A stretch of DNA of 32,582 nt from the NCBI GenBank assembly GCA_013287135.1, contig JABDEK010000045.1:1-32582 (forward strand), read 5' to 3'. Within the stretch, counting starts at the first letter, position 1; each line of letters opens with the position of its first letter. The stretch is from Acidobacteriota bacterium. GTDB taxonomy: Bacteria; Acidobacteriota; Terriglobia; Acidiferrales; UBA7541. Of the stretch, positions 15,977 through 23,586 are shown in pieces. Position numbers and translations under genes: made by a program. The notes under the pieces were generated by a model. The model was not told where the DNA came from. It saw only the letters and a list, made by a program, of their open reading frames with translations, and made no database searches.

Positions 15977-16315
15977 ATGACGGAACGCCGCATGGCACGA
16001 CGGTACGATCTTTCCCTGCCGGTTAGTGTTCGCCTTCCCATCAATCGGGAGCCTGGGGCGCATGACGGTCAGACCCGGGACATCTCAACTCGTGGCGTTT
16101 ACTTCATTATGGAAAAGGATCTCGCTCCCGGCACTGAAGTGGATTTCACGCTTACTTTGCCGGCGGAAATCACCCGCGGAACGGAAGTCTTCGTTCGGGC
16201 TCATGGACGCGTAGTTCGTGTCGACAAGCAAAAAGATGATCAGCGCGAATCTATCGGAGTAGCCGCGGTGATCGAGCGATACGATATTATTCGCGGCGAA
16301 GCATCTCCCAACTAA
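15977..16315 (+). CDS. Single-domain PilZ protein (cyclic-di-GMP receptor)
   Basis: A 112-residue cytoplasmic protein with a full PilZ signature: overlapping RxxxR motifs (R4-R8 and R5-R9 in ERRMARR) and D35-I-S37-xx-G40, followed by VYF. It differs clearly from the PilZ protein at 12042-12404, so the two are not a recent duplication. The ATG is preceded by GGAGCACCAGGG, which includes ribosome-binding sequences at workable spacing. It is a one-gene transcript: a sigma54-like promoter upstream and a terminator downstream. Confidence 0.9.
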   Translation: MTERRMARRYDLSLPVSVRLPINREPGAHDGQTRDISTRGVYFIMEKDLAPGTEVDFTLTLPAEITRGTEVFVRAHGRVVRVDKQKDDQRESIGVAAVIERYDIIRGEASPN

Positions 16316-16336
16316 CACCCCAGTTTTCTGAAGTTT

Positions 16337-16385
16337 GGTGGAAGCGGTCTGCGCTAAAATGCGGCCGTTTCCACCCCATTTTTTT
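16337..16385 (+). terminator. Intrinsic terminator after the PilZ gene
   Basis: Arms GGTGGAAGCGG (16337-16347) and CCGTTTCCACC (16365-16375) form an 11-bp stem with one G-U pair, followed by CCA and seven T. It separates the PilZ gene from the CBS gene. Confidence 0.8.
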
Positions 16386-16463
16386 CGCCCGGGCCTAGCC
16401 CGCTTATTTCTTATCCCTTAGCATTTTCACTTATCCGGAATCGAGGATGAATCACACTTGTTT

Positions 16464-16480
16464 TTGGCCCACATCTTGCA
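16464..16480 (+). promoter_or_regulatory. Sigma54 promoter of the CBS gene
   Basis: The sequence reads TTGGCCC-ACATC-TTGCA, the closest match to the sigma54 consensus in the window: TGGC at -24, TTGCA at -12, with ten bases between GG and GC. The predicted leader is about 65 nt. Confidence 0.7.
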
Positions 16481-16557
16481 ATTAGGTGGGAGTCGGAGTT
16501 AGGCTCGACAAGGCTGCATCGCGTGGCTGGCGTGCGAAATCGGCGAACGGAGAACCT

Positions 16558-16992
16558 ATGAAAGTAGCGGACCTGATTGCTTCGCGTCGCGAAGTTTATT
16601 TTGTTTCGGAGGAAGCCACGGTTTACGATGCTGCTCGTTACCTGCGCGAGCGGCAGGTCCGCGCCGTGGGAGTTTGCGACAAACAGGGCGTTCTTCTCGG
16701 CGTGATCTCGCAAAGCGATGTATCAGACAAAGTCGCTGCTGAAAATAAATGCCCAGCCTGGATGCGTGTCTCCGAGATTATGACGCGCCAGCTAGTGAGC
16801 GCGACGCCCGATACTTCGCTGGAAGATTGCCTGCGATTAATGGAACAGCACGGCATCTATCATTTGGTCGTGCTCGATAATCAAAAAGGTTATCGCGGAA
16901 TGATTTCGGTAACTGACCTGCTTCAATTATTTGCTTCCGACCAAAAAGCCCGAGCGGACATGCTGGAAGCTTTGATTTTCCCACAGCGCTAG
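16558..16992 (+). CDS. CBS-domain pair protein
   Basis: A 144-residue protein made of two CBS motifs (about residues 3-60 and 73-130) and little else. Such Bateman modules bind adenine nucleotides or related ligands and act as energy or nucleotide sensors (family knowledge); the partner is unknown. There is no transmembrane segment. ATG at 16558 is supported by GGAG 5-6 bases upstream, while an upstream GTG at 16486 would start only a few bases after the -12 box of the sigma54-like promoter. It stands between the PilZ gene and the second sigma54 activator gene, suggesting it is part of the same response. Confidence 0.9.
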   Translation: MKVADLIASRREVYFVSEEATVYDAARYLRERQVRAVGVCDKQGVLLGVISQSDVSDKVAAENKCPAWMRVSEIMTRQLVSATPDTSLEDCLRLMEQHGIYHLVVLDNQKGYRGMISVTDLLQLFASDQKARADMLEALIFPQR

Positions 16993-17398
16993 CCGATTGG
17001 TGGGTCAATAGCCGACTATCGTTAATCCTCGACATTAACTGTTACAGGCTCGTACTATTTCTCTTTGCGGCGGAGTTGCGAAGTCTTCTGCTCCGGGCGC
17101 TCTAACTGTGGAAAAGATACGGCTGAGCTTCTTGGAACGAATTGGGAAATGGCCTTCCCGAAAGTGCCCAGGATTTTCTAATTTTCAATCGGGTTGAGTA
17201 CTATGACGCGACTGCCCGCCCTGCTCTTGTTCTCTTCAATTTCGCCAGCAAGATATAGAAAATAGGTTGATTGAGTTCTCATCATAGGGCTATCATATTT
17301 TCGGCCAGAACCCTCTCTTTAGCGTCGTTTGGCGTTTTATGTGCAATGCAGTTGTAGGGCAGATACCCATCTAGTTCAATCCAGTTAGCTAGGCGTTC
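16993..17398. other. Intergenic region upstream of the receiver-less activator
   Basis: This 406-bp stretch has no supportable gene. It has AT-rich patches and contains one reasonable sigma54-like element near its right end (17329-17345). I see no terminator with a T run after the CBS gene. Confidence 0.5.
17329..17345 (+). promoter_or_regulatory. Candidate sigma54 promoter of the receiver-less activator gene
   Basis: The sequence reads TTGGCGT-TTTAT-GTGCA. The -24 TGGC is good and the GG-to-GC spacing is ten bases; the -12 box is GTGC rather than TTGC. It would place transcription about 40 bases before the ATG at 17399 and suggests auto- or cross-activation. Confidence 0.42.
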
Positions 17399-18487
17399 AT
17401 GGCATCCACCGCGGAAGCGAAAGCCTTACTCCAAAATCACCCTGTTGAACTACCACCGGAACACGTGTATTTCGGGCCGTCGGAGACTATGCAGGCGGTG
17501 AGGCAAAAAGTTTATCGCGCCGCGGGTCTGAATGTTCCGATTCTGGTCTTGGGTGAAAGCGGCACGGGTAAAGAGGTGCTGGCACGGTTTATCCACGAGC
17601 GCTCCCCATGGCACGAAGGGCCTTTCGTCAAAGTGAATTGTCCCGCGATTCCGGGAACATTGCTTGAAAGCGAGCTATTTGGATTTCAGAAGGGTGCCTT
17701 TACCGGCGCGAACGCGGCGAAACCTGGCCGGATGGAAATGGCGCAGGGTGGCACGCTTTTCCTGGACGAAATCGCTGAACTCGATGCCAGCCTTCAGGCC
17801 AAGTTGTTGCACGTCCTGCAAGACGGCCACTTCACGCGAATCGGCGATCATGAAGAACGGCGCATGGATGCGCGGGTCATTTGTGCTACAAACCGCGTGC
17901 TGGCGAAAGAAATCGAAAGCGGCGGATTTCGCGCCGATCTTTTTTATCGCATCAACGTGATCACGCTGACGCTTCCGGCTCTTCGCGATCGCCGCGAAGA
18001 CATTCCCTATTTAGTTGAATATCTACGTGAGCAATTCAATCGGCGATTCAAACGCGAAGCCGGCCCAGTCTCCAAAGACGTTCTTCAAATCCTGCATCAG
18101 CGCGACTGGCCCGGCAATATTCGCGAGCTGGAAAATTGCATGGCGCGCTACGTTATTCTTGGATCGGAAGAGGCGTTCCATTCCGATCGCCATCAGCAGG
18201 AAAAAAAGCCTTTAAGCTTTGCCTTCGAATTAAACGAAGACGGCAACATTCCTTTGAAGCGTATCGCGCAGCAGGTAACACGGCGCATGGAACACGATGT
18301 CATTCTCAAAGTTCTGCAAGCGAACCATTGGAATCGGCGCAAGGCCGCTGAGGTTTTAAAAATCAGTTACCGCGCTTTACTTTATAAAGTTCGCCAAGCG
18401 GGCCTTCCTGCTAAACGGCCATTGCGCAAGCCTGATGCATCACCTGCCGATCTCGCAGGAATCGACGAATCCTCGTTGCTCGATTAA
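17399..18487 (+). CDS. Sigma54-dependent activator lacking a receiver domain
   Basis: A 362-residue bacterial enhancer-binding protein. It begins almost directly with the AAA+ domain: Walker A GESGTGKE at 52-59, GAFTGA at 99-104 and Walker B TLFLDEIAE near 119-127. It ends with a Fis-type helix-turn-helix (RRKAAEVLKISYRALLYKV). The N-terminal ~25 residues are too short for a sensory domain, as in PspF-type activators, so control must come from a partner protein or from expression level. Its helix-turn-helix strongly resembles that of the response regulator (both contain ISY-ALLYK), so the two may recognise similar sites. No kinase gene is adjacent; the nearest downstream gene encodes a LuxR-type regulator. 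Confidence 0.94.
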   Translation: MASTAEAKALLQNHPVELPPEHVYFGPSETMQAVRQKVYRAAGLNVPILVLGESGTGKEVLARFIHERSPWHEGPFVKVNCPAIPGTLLESELFGFQKGAFTGANAAKPGRMEMAQGGTLFLDEIAELDASLQAKLLHVLQDGHFTRIGDHEERRMDARVICATNRVLAKEIESGGFRADLFYRINVITLTLPALRDRREDIPYLVEYLREQFNRRFKREAGPVSKDVLQILHQRDWPGNIRELENCMARYVILGSEEAFHSDRHQQEKKPLSFAFELNEDGNIPLKRIAQQVTRRMEHDVILKVLQANHWNRRKAAEVLKISYRALLYKVRQAGLPAKRPLRKPDASPADLAGIDESSLLD

Positions 18488-18658
18488 TTCCGATTAATCT
18501 AAATCGGATTAGAAACGCTGCTACTGCCGGTTCTACAAACTCGTTTCTTAGTGTGGTCTAAGTTGTCTTGAGTCGTATTGATTACCCCGTATCTGGTATG
18601 AAATCACCCGTTCTGTCCGTCTTGCCCCTGCCGTTCAATTCCGTTAGCCTACCCTACG

Positions 18659-19336
18659 ATGGCAAAAGGTTCCCCCAAGATGAGTTTGAAGGTCTGCCTT
18701 CTCTCGCCCCATCCAATGGTGCTTGAGGAGTTTCGCCGTGTGCTGGCGCCCTCAGGCTGCCAGATCGTGTCGCGTCAGCTTGATTCCATGCTTGCTCCCG
18801 ATCTTCGCAATCTCGAAGTTCCTCGTGCGGCCGTATATGTGGTGGACGCTCATGCGGCTCGTCAAGCCACCGGCGCGCTGCTGGCGAATATTCTCGATCA
18901 CAACACTACGGCTCGGCTGCTTGTGGTGGGGGATAACCTGAAGGAAGCCGAAAGTCACACTCTGCTTCGCCAGGGCGTAAAAGGAATTTTGAATTACGAA
19001 GAAGCGCGAGAACAGCTCCCGCGGGCGTTGCCGCTGGTGGCTTCGGGCGGCTTCTGGGTACCGCGAACGGTTCTTTCGCGCTTCGTTGATTCGATTTTGA
19101 ATTCCACACAGGGACGCCGTCTGCGCGGAAATTCACCCACAGAACTAAGCCGCCGCGAACAGGAAGTTCTCAGCGCGCTCTTGGAAAACCTGGCTAACAA
19201 GGAAGTAGGCGATCGTTTGCATATCTCAGAACGCACCGTGAAATTCCACGTTTCCAATCTGCTGGCAAAATTTGGAGTGCGCCGCCGCGCCGATTTGATT
19301 CTGCTGTGCTATCAGCGCCGAGGCGTCGAACCTTAA
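18659..19336 (+). CDS. LuxR-type regulator with a degenerate receiver domain
   Basis: A 225-residue DNA-binding regulator of NarL/FixJ build. The C-terminal LuxR helix-turn-helix is intact (LSRREQEVLSALL to ERTVKFHVSNLLAKFGV, about 163-215). The N-terminal domain keeps the receiver fold, with D63 at the phospho-acceptor strand (VYVVDAHAA) and K108 (GVKGIL). The acidic pair near the start is replaced by S16-P17 (LLSPHP), and the Thr/Ser position reads VVGDN. Phosphorylation by the usual Mg2+ route is therefore doubtful. The start may be ATG 18659 or ATG 18680 (seven residues shorter); neither has a strong ribosome binding site. The 171 bp upstream show no sigma54-type element. Confidence 0.87.
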   Translation: MAKGSPKMSLKVCLLSPHPMVLEEFRRVLAPSGCQIVSRQLDSMLAPDLRNLEVPRAAVYVVDAHAARQATGALLANILDHNTTARLLVVGDNLKEAESHTLLRQGVKGILNYEEAREQLPRALPLVASGGFWVPRTVLSRFVDSILNSTQGRRLRGNSPTELSRREQEVLSALLENLANKEVGDRLHISERTVKFHVSNLLAKFGVRRRADLILLCYQRRGVEP

Positions 19337-19395
19337 ACCTTCGCATTACCTTGCCGTTGGTCGTTCCAGCGTAAATTCAATTCCAACCTAAAGGC

Positions 19396-19404
19396 TGCTA
19401 TAAT
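19396..19404 (+). promoter_or_regulatory. Extended -10 promoter of mtaB
   Basis: TGCTATAAT is a perfect extended -10 element about 37 bases before the ATG at 19441. The -35 region is weak, which is usual for extended -10 promoters. Confidence 0.55.
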
Positions 19405-19440
19405 TTCGTTTGGCATTTTGCTGCAAGAACGCTCTTACGC

Positions 19441-20844
19441 ATGGCTGCATTTTCAATCGAAAACTTTGGTTGTCGCGCCACTGAGGCGGATGCCGCGGCG
19501 CTTCGTCACGGTTTGCTGGCCAAAGGATTTCACCTCACCGACGATCAATCTTCTGCTGACCTCGTGGTGCTCAACACGTGTACGGTGACGGTCGCTGCGG
19601 ATTCCCAGGCACGTGAGGCGGTGCGCAAGATCCATCGCGCCAATCCTGCCGCACATATCATTGTCACCGGTTGTTACGCACAACGCGCTCCAGAGGAAAT
19701 CGCAGGGCTGGAAGGTGTCACGTGGGTGATCGGGAATTCGCATCAGACGGAAATTCCCAAGATCGCCGTAGGTTTGATCGACCAACCTGGTGAGGGAATT
19801 TCCCCAGCAGCACTTCTCACACAGAAAGATTTCGTGCCGACCTCACTGCTCGACGACGGCCAAATGTCGCTTGCGCGGGGTCCCGCGAAAATATTAACTG
19901 GAGATATCTTCGCGCAGACTTCCGTGCAAGTGGCGCCGGCCGGAATTGGCGAAGGCGATCGCACGCGGCCGGTTCTGAAAATTCAGGATGGCTGCAACAA
20001 CCGCTGCTCCTATTGCGTGATTCCGTTTGTTCGAGGACGCAACCGCAGCTTGTCGGCTGATGTAGTGGTTGCTGAAGTGCAAAAGCTGGTCGCGGCCGGC
20101 TCGCGAGAAATCGTTTTGAGCGGAATTAATCTTGGCGCGTACGGACGCGACCTTATGCCGCGTACGAGTCTGTTCGATGTGATCCATCGCATCCTAGAAG
20201 AAACTGATTTGGAACAACTTCGCCTGAGTTCCATCGAGCCGCAGGACGTCATCGAAGAACTGATTTCGCTTATTACAGGGTCGCCTCGTCTGGCGCCTCA
20301 TTTTCACGTGCCACTGCAATCGGGTTGCGATCGTATTCTTCGAGCCATGCGCCGCTGGTATCGAGCTGGGCACTATGCCGAGCGGGTGAAACGGATTCGG
20401 CAAATTTCGCGAGATGCTGCAATAGGCGCAGATGTGATCGTTGGCTTTCCTGGAGAGACGGACGAAGATTTTCAAGAGACTGTTGAGATGATAGAACAAC
20501 TGCCGTTTACATATCTTCACGTGTTCTCCTTTTCCGCGCGGCCCGGCACAGAAGGGGCAAAGCTCGGAGAAACCGTTCCAGCAACGGTTATCCGCGAACG
20601 CGCTCGTGCCTTGCGCGCACTCGCAGGTAAAAAATCGTCTGAATTTCGAGCGACGCAGGTGGGCCGCGTTTTTCGTGCGCTGACCTTAGTTGGCGGCGAA
20701 GACAGTTGGACGCCGGCGTTGACCGCAAATTATCTGAAGGTTCGAATTCCCGGCCAGGTGCCCGCCAACGAATGGCGTGAAGCGTCCGTCCTTTTAGACG
20801 AGACCTCGACGGAAGATTACGCGGCGGCTAGTTTTCAAAAATAA
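19441..20844 (+). CDS. mtaB: MtaB-like tRNA methylthiotransferase (radical SAM)
   Basis: A 467-residue radical-SAM enzyme. The N-terminal methylthiotransferase domain has the three iron-sulfur cysteines C11 (NFGCRAT), C47 (NTCTVT) and C78 (VTGCYAQ). The radical-SAM cluster is C185-xxx-C189-xx-C192 (CNNRCSYC). The C-terminal ~60 residues would be the TRAM RNA-binding region. The NxGC-R-x-x-E-A/D N-terminus fits the MtaB group, which converts t6A37 to ms2t6A37 in tRNA, better than MiaB or RimO. Between the two domains is a loop of about 45 residues (around 120-170) that looks variable. Its 3' end overlaps acpS on the other strand by 17 bp. Confidence 0.9.
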   Translation: MAAFSIENFGCRATEADAAALRHGLLAKGFHLTDDQSSADLVVLNTCTVTVAADSQAREAVRKIHRANPAAHIIVTGCYAQRAPEEIAGLEGVTWVIGNSHQTEIPKIAVGLIDQPGEGISPAALLTQKDFVPTSLLDDGQMSLARGPAKILTGDIFAQTSVQVAPAGIGEGDRTRPVLKIQDGCNNRCSYCVIPFVRGRNRSLSADVVVAEVQKLVAAGSREIVLSGINLGAYGRDLMPRTSLFDVIHRILEETDLEQLRLSSIEPQDVIEELISLITGSPRLAPHFHVPLQSGCDRILRAMRRWYRAGHYAERVKRIRQISRDAAIGADVIVGFPGETDEDFQETVEMIEQLPFTYLHVFSFSARPGTEGAKLGETVPATVIRERARALRALAGKKSSEFRATQVGRVFRALTLVGGEDSWTPALTANYLKVRIPGQVPANEWREASVLLDETSTEDYAAASFQK

Positions 20845-21205
20845 CTTCAGCAAGCGCGAGATTTCCGCTGTGTGTAATCGTGACGGAAATGTTTTTTACG
20901 CCCAGCCCGTCCGCAATGCGTTTTGCAGCACCTTTTAGGGCGAGGGACGGCTTTCCGCTGGGTTCTCGTATTATCTCGATATCACGCCACCGCACTCCGC
21001 GCCGCCAGCCTGTTCCCAACGCTTTCATCGCGGCTTCTTTCGCTGCGAAACGCCCGGCATAGCGTTCAAACTTATTACGATGGCTTTCGCAGTAGGCCAC
21101 TTCGGCTGGGGTGTACAAGCGTTCGAGGATAGACGCGCGGTGGCGCGTAATTGCCGCTTCGATCCTGTCGATTTCCGCGATGTCCAATCCGAGCCCGACG
21201 ATCAA
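20828..21205 (-). CDS. acpS: Holo-[acyl-carrier-protein] synthase
   Basis: AcpS transfers 4'-phosphopantetheine from CoA to the acyl carrier protein. The 125-residue protein begins IVGLGLDIAEIDRIEA, holding the metal-binding Asp, and has GRFAAKEAAMKALG with the second acidic ligand and catalytic Lys. The start is set to TTG at 21205: AAGGAGAG lies 5-6 bases before it and would be inside the coding region if the upstream TTG at 21220 were used. The N-terminus then reads MIVGLGLDI, as in other AcpS proteins. It converges with mtaB (17-bp overlap) and diverges from the PgeF-like gene. Confidence 0.95.
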   Translation of the reverse strand: MIVGLGLDIAEIDRIEAAITRHRASILERLYTPAEVAYCESHRNKFERYAGRFAAKEAAMKALGTGWRRGVRWRDIEIIREPSGKPSLALKGAAKRIADGLGVKNISVTITHSGNLALAEVIFEN

Positions 21206-21284
21206 TCTTCTCTCCTTCAAAACGCCACGCGCTTAAAGTTGAACCTTTGTGGCGATCCAAGCGTGTCTGAAACCGCGATTATCT

Positions 21285-21290
21285 TATAAT
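21285..21290 (+). promoter_or_regulatory. Candidate -10 box of the PgeF-like gene
   Basis: A perfect TATAAT lies 42 bases before the ATG at 21332; no good -35 box is seen. A transcript starting near 21297 would exclude the in-frame TTG at 21290 as a start codon. Confidence 0.4.
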
Positions 21291-21331
21291 TGATTTGCTC
21301 CGAGTGCTTCGCAACCGGGGCGATCACATAT

Positions 21332-22291
21332 ATGACTCCTGTTGCGGCCAAGAACAAGCCTTCGACGCGGAATGTGCGAAAGAAAACTGCTCCGTTGATT
21401 TTGCGTCGGGCGCGCGGTTTGCAAATCCTGGAAGCGCCGCAGCTCGCGCGGCTGAGTTGGCTCGTTCACGGATTCAGCACGCGGCTGGCGGGCGTTAGCG
21501 AACTAGAAGCGAATCATGACAGCGGCAAAATCACCGAAAATGTTTTGAATCTGGGTTTCACCGATTGGGACACTCGCGAGCGCGTTCTCAATAACCGGCA
21601 AAACTTCTTCGCAACTTTGAAGGCCAGCGGCATGCGCGTATTTGCTCTGCGCCAAATTCATTCAGATCTCGTTCACGTTGTGAGTGCCGCGAACTCCCAG
21701 TTGTCCGCGGAGGCGCCTAAAGGCGATGCTCTTATCACAAACCAGTCCGGCCTCTTGCTGGTTGTGCAAACGGCTGATTGCGTCCCTATCCTGCTCGCAG
21801 ACAAAAAGCGCCGTGCGATTGCAGCGATTCATTCCGGATGGCGCGGCACACGCCAACGCATCGCTGAAAAGGCCCTGGGACGCATGCAGATGGAATTTGG
21901 AACGCATCCGCAAGATGTGTTCGCCGCATTAGGACCTGGGATCGGACAGTGTTGCTTTGAGGTGGGCCCGGAAGTCGCAGCGGAATTTGCGGCAAAGTTT
22001 CCAGAGGCACGCGAATGGTTTAAAGGCCCTTTTGATGCGCTCGCTCGCGGCGATCACGACCCGAATTGGCTTCCCTGGCTCACTATGCGCCCGCCAGGTC
22101 ACCAACTTCCTGAACCGCGAGCCCACCTTGATCTGATTGCGGCGAACCGCGCGATTCTGGGCGCTGCTGGAGTATTGCCACGCAATATTTCTTCTTCAGT
22201 GTTCTGCACTGCTTGCCGCACGGACCTTTTCTTCAGTTATCGGCGCGAGCGTGTTACCGGACGAATGATCGCGGCGATTGGGATTCGATAA
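21332..22291 (+). CDS. pgeF: PgeF-like laccase-domain protein (multicopper polyphenol oxidase family, YfiH)
   Basis: From ATG 21332 this is a 319-residue cytoplasmic protein of the YfiH/PgeF family. In E. coli that protein acts as a peptidoglycan editing factor; others have purine-nucleoside phosphorylase/deaminase-type activity. The zinc-site motifs are present: LRQIHSD, QTADCVPILL and AIHSGWRGT, plus GPGIGQCCFEVGPEV. A basic extension of about 40 residues precedes the domain (KNKPSTRNVRKKTAP), and there is an insertion after the EWFKGPFDALARGDHDP region. The short gap upstream is shared with divergent acpS. Confidence 0.88.
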   Translation: MTPVAAKNKPSTRNVRKKTAPLILRRARGLQILEAPQLARLSWLVHGFSTRLAGVSELEANHDSGKITENVLNLGFTDWDTRERVLNNRQNFFATLKASGMRVFALRQIHSDLVHVVSAANSQLSAEAPKGDALITNQSGLLLVVQTADCVPILLADKKRRAIAAIHSGWRGTRQRIAEKALGRMQMEFGTHPQDVFAALGPGIGQCCFEVGPEVAAEFAAKFPEAREWFKGPFDALARGDHDPNWLPWLTMRPPGHQLPEPRAHLDLIAANRAILGAAGVLPRNISSSVFCTACRTDLFFSYRRERVTGRMIAAIGIR

Positions 22292-22330
22292 TGGTCGCGA
22301 CACCTTGGAAGGTTTCGAAACAGATCAAGC

Positions 22331-23461
22331 TTAAAGAGGTGCCTGCGAAATTTGCGACAGGATTGTCTTGGCTAGCACATGGTTAGATTCAAGTAGCGCG
22401 AGTTGGCCGCAAGCAGCCATTACATCCTGGCCGCGCGAATAGCGCACGAAAGCGCGCAATCCTTTGTCCGTAAGAATTCTTCGAAACTCTTCGACCCGCG
22501 CTGCATCCGGCTTTTCAAACGGCAACTCGCCCGGATTCCATGGGATCAGATTTACTTTAGCGCACAGATTTGCCAGCAGCCTGGCGACACGCCGGGCGTC
22601 TTCCGGAGAGTCGTTCAACCCGCCGAGCAAGACGTATTCAAACGTAAGGTGTTCCCAGGGCCGCAGCGGATATCGTTCGCACGCTTCGATCAGCTTTTCG
22701 ATGGGATACTTTCGATTGATGGGCATGATTTTGTCGCGCTGCTCGTTCGATGAGGCGTTCAGTGAAATCGCAAGCTTCGGCCGAATTTTTTCCAAACCCA
22801 GCTTCTCGATGCCGGGAATGATCCCGCTGGTGGAAAGTGTTGTGTGTTTCGGAGAGATGGCCAGGCCGTTTGGGTCAAGCAATATGCGAAGAGCGCCAAT
22901 TACGGCATCGTAATTCAGTAGCGGCTCACCCTGTCCCATTAATACGACGTTCGTTTGCGGCTTCAGCGCTGTACGATTTTCTTCCAATGCCAGCAAAACC
23001 TGTCCGATAATTTCGCCGGCACTAAGGTTGCGTATAAGCCCGAGAGTAGCGGTCAAACAAAAATGACAGTCAACGGCGCATCCCGCTTGGGTGGAAATGC
23101 AGATCGTTTGCCGGCTTTCCTCCAGCATGAATACGGTTTCGACTGTCGCGGTCTTAACACTTGTATTTGCGCCCTCATCCGACGCGCCCAATAATAATAC
23201 GTAGCGTACGGTTCCATCATCTGACCGATAGGTCCGCAAAATTCTGGGCAGCTCAATAACTGCTTCGTGCGCGAGGCGTTCACGCAGGGCAGCCGGAAGA
23301 TTGGTCATCGCGCCGAACTCGAATCGGCGTTCGGCATAAAGTGCGTGATAGAGTTGCGCACCGCGATAGGCTGCCTCGCCCAATCCCTGCAGAAATTCGC
23401 GAAGCTCGTTCAGCGACTTTCCTAGAAGATGCACACCGTTTTTTGGGAATTCTGAAGCCAT
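22331..23461 (-). CDS. rlmN: Dual-specificity rRNA/tRNA adenine C2-methyltransferase RlmN
   Basis: A 376-residue radical-SAM methyltransferase acting on A2503 of 23S rRNA and A37 of some tRNAs. The cluster motif is C128-xxx-C132-xx-C135 (CAVDCHFC). Other family marks are MGQGEPLLN, the STSGIIPGIEKL segment, ISLNAS and the methyl-carrying Cys near 351 in AACGQL. Length is normal. The ATG at 23461 has no good ribosome binding site, and an extended -10 box lies just 9 bases upstream, so the mRNA is probably leaderless. Its promoter is back-to-back with that of the cysteine dioxygenase gene. Confidence 0.96.
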   Translation of the reverse strand: MASEFPKNGVHLLGKSLNELREFLQGLGEAAYRGAQLYHALYAERRFEFGAMTNLPAALRERLAHEAVIELPRILRTYRSDDGTVRYVLLLGASDEGANTSVKTATVETVFMLEESRQTICISTQAGCAVDCHFCLTATLGLIRNLSAGEIIGQVLLALEENRTALKPQTNVVLMGQGEPLLNYDAVIGALRILLDPNGLAISPKHTTLSTSGIIPGIEKLGLEKIRPKLAISLNASSNEQRDKIMPINRKYPIEKLIEACERYPLRPWEHLTFEYVLLGGLNDSPEDARRVARLLANLCAKVNLIPWNPGELPFEKPDAARVEEFRRILTDKGLRAFVRYSRGQDVMAACGQLALLESNHVLAKTILSQISQAPL

Positions 23462-23470
23462 TCTGGGTTA

Positions 23471-23479
23471 ATGATAGCA
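23471..23479 (-). promoter_or_regulatory. Extended -10 promoter of rlmN
   Basis: On the minus strand TGCTATCAT is an extended -10 element. A start seven bases downstream would leave about three bases before the ATG at 23461. Confidence 0.45.
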
Positions 23480-23522
23480 CGCTCTTCAGTGCGCTTTTTT
23501 GCTGCCGTTCGACGAAGGGCGT

Positions 23523-23531
23523 TGCTATAAT
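23523..23531 (+). promoter_or_regulatory. Extended -10 promoter of the cysteine dioxygenase gene
   Basis: TGCTATAAT is the same nine bases as in front of mtaB. Transcription would begin near 23538, after the in-frame ATG at 23530, so translation must begin at the downstream ATG 23587, which has GGGGAGG upstream. Confidence 0.6.
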
Positions 23532-23586
23532 GTCGAAACAACGCAGTCTTTTGTGTCTTATTTCCTCATGCGGGGAGGCGTGCCGG

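Noticed and set aside
17109-17122. A second GG-N10-GC pattern (TGGAAA...CGGC) after the CBS gene as a sigma54 promoter.
   Set aside because: Apart from the GG and GC themselves the match is poor, and it is almost 290 bases from the next start codon; such patterns are expected by chance.
18490-18507. CCGATT/AATCGG hairpin right after the receiver-less activator gene as a terminator.
   Set aside because: The stem is only 6 bp, AT-rich, and is not followed by a T run.
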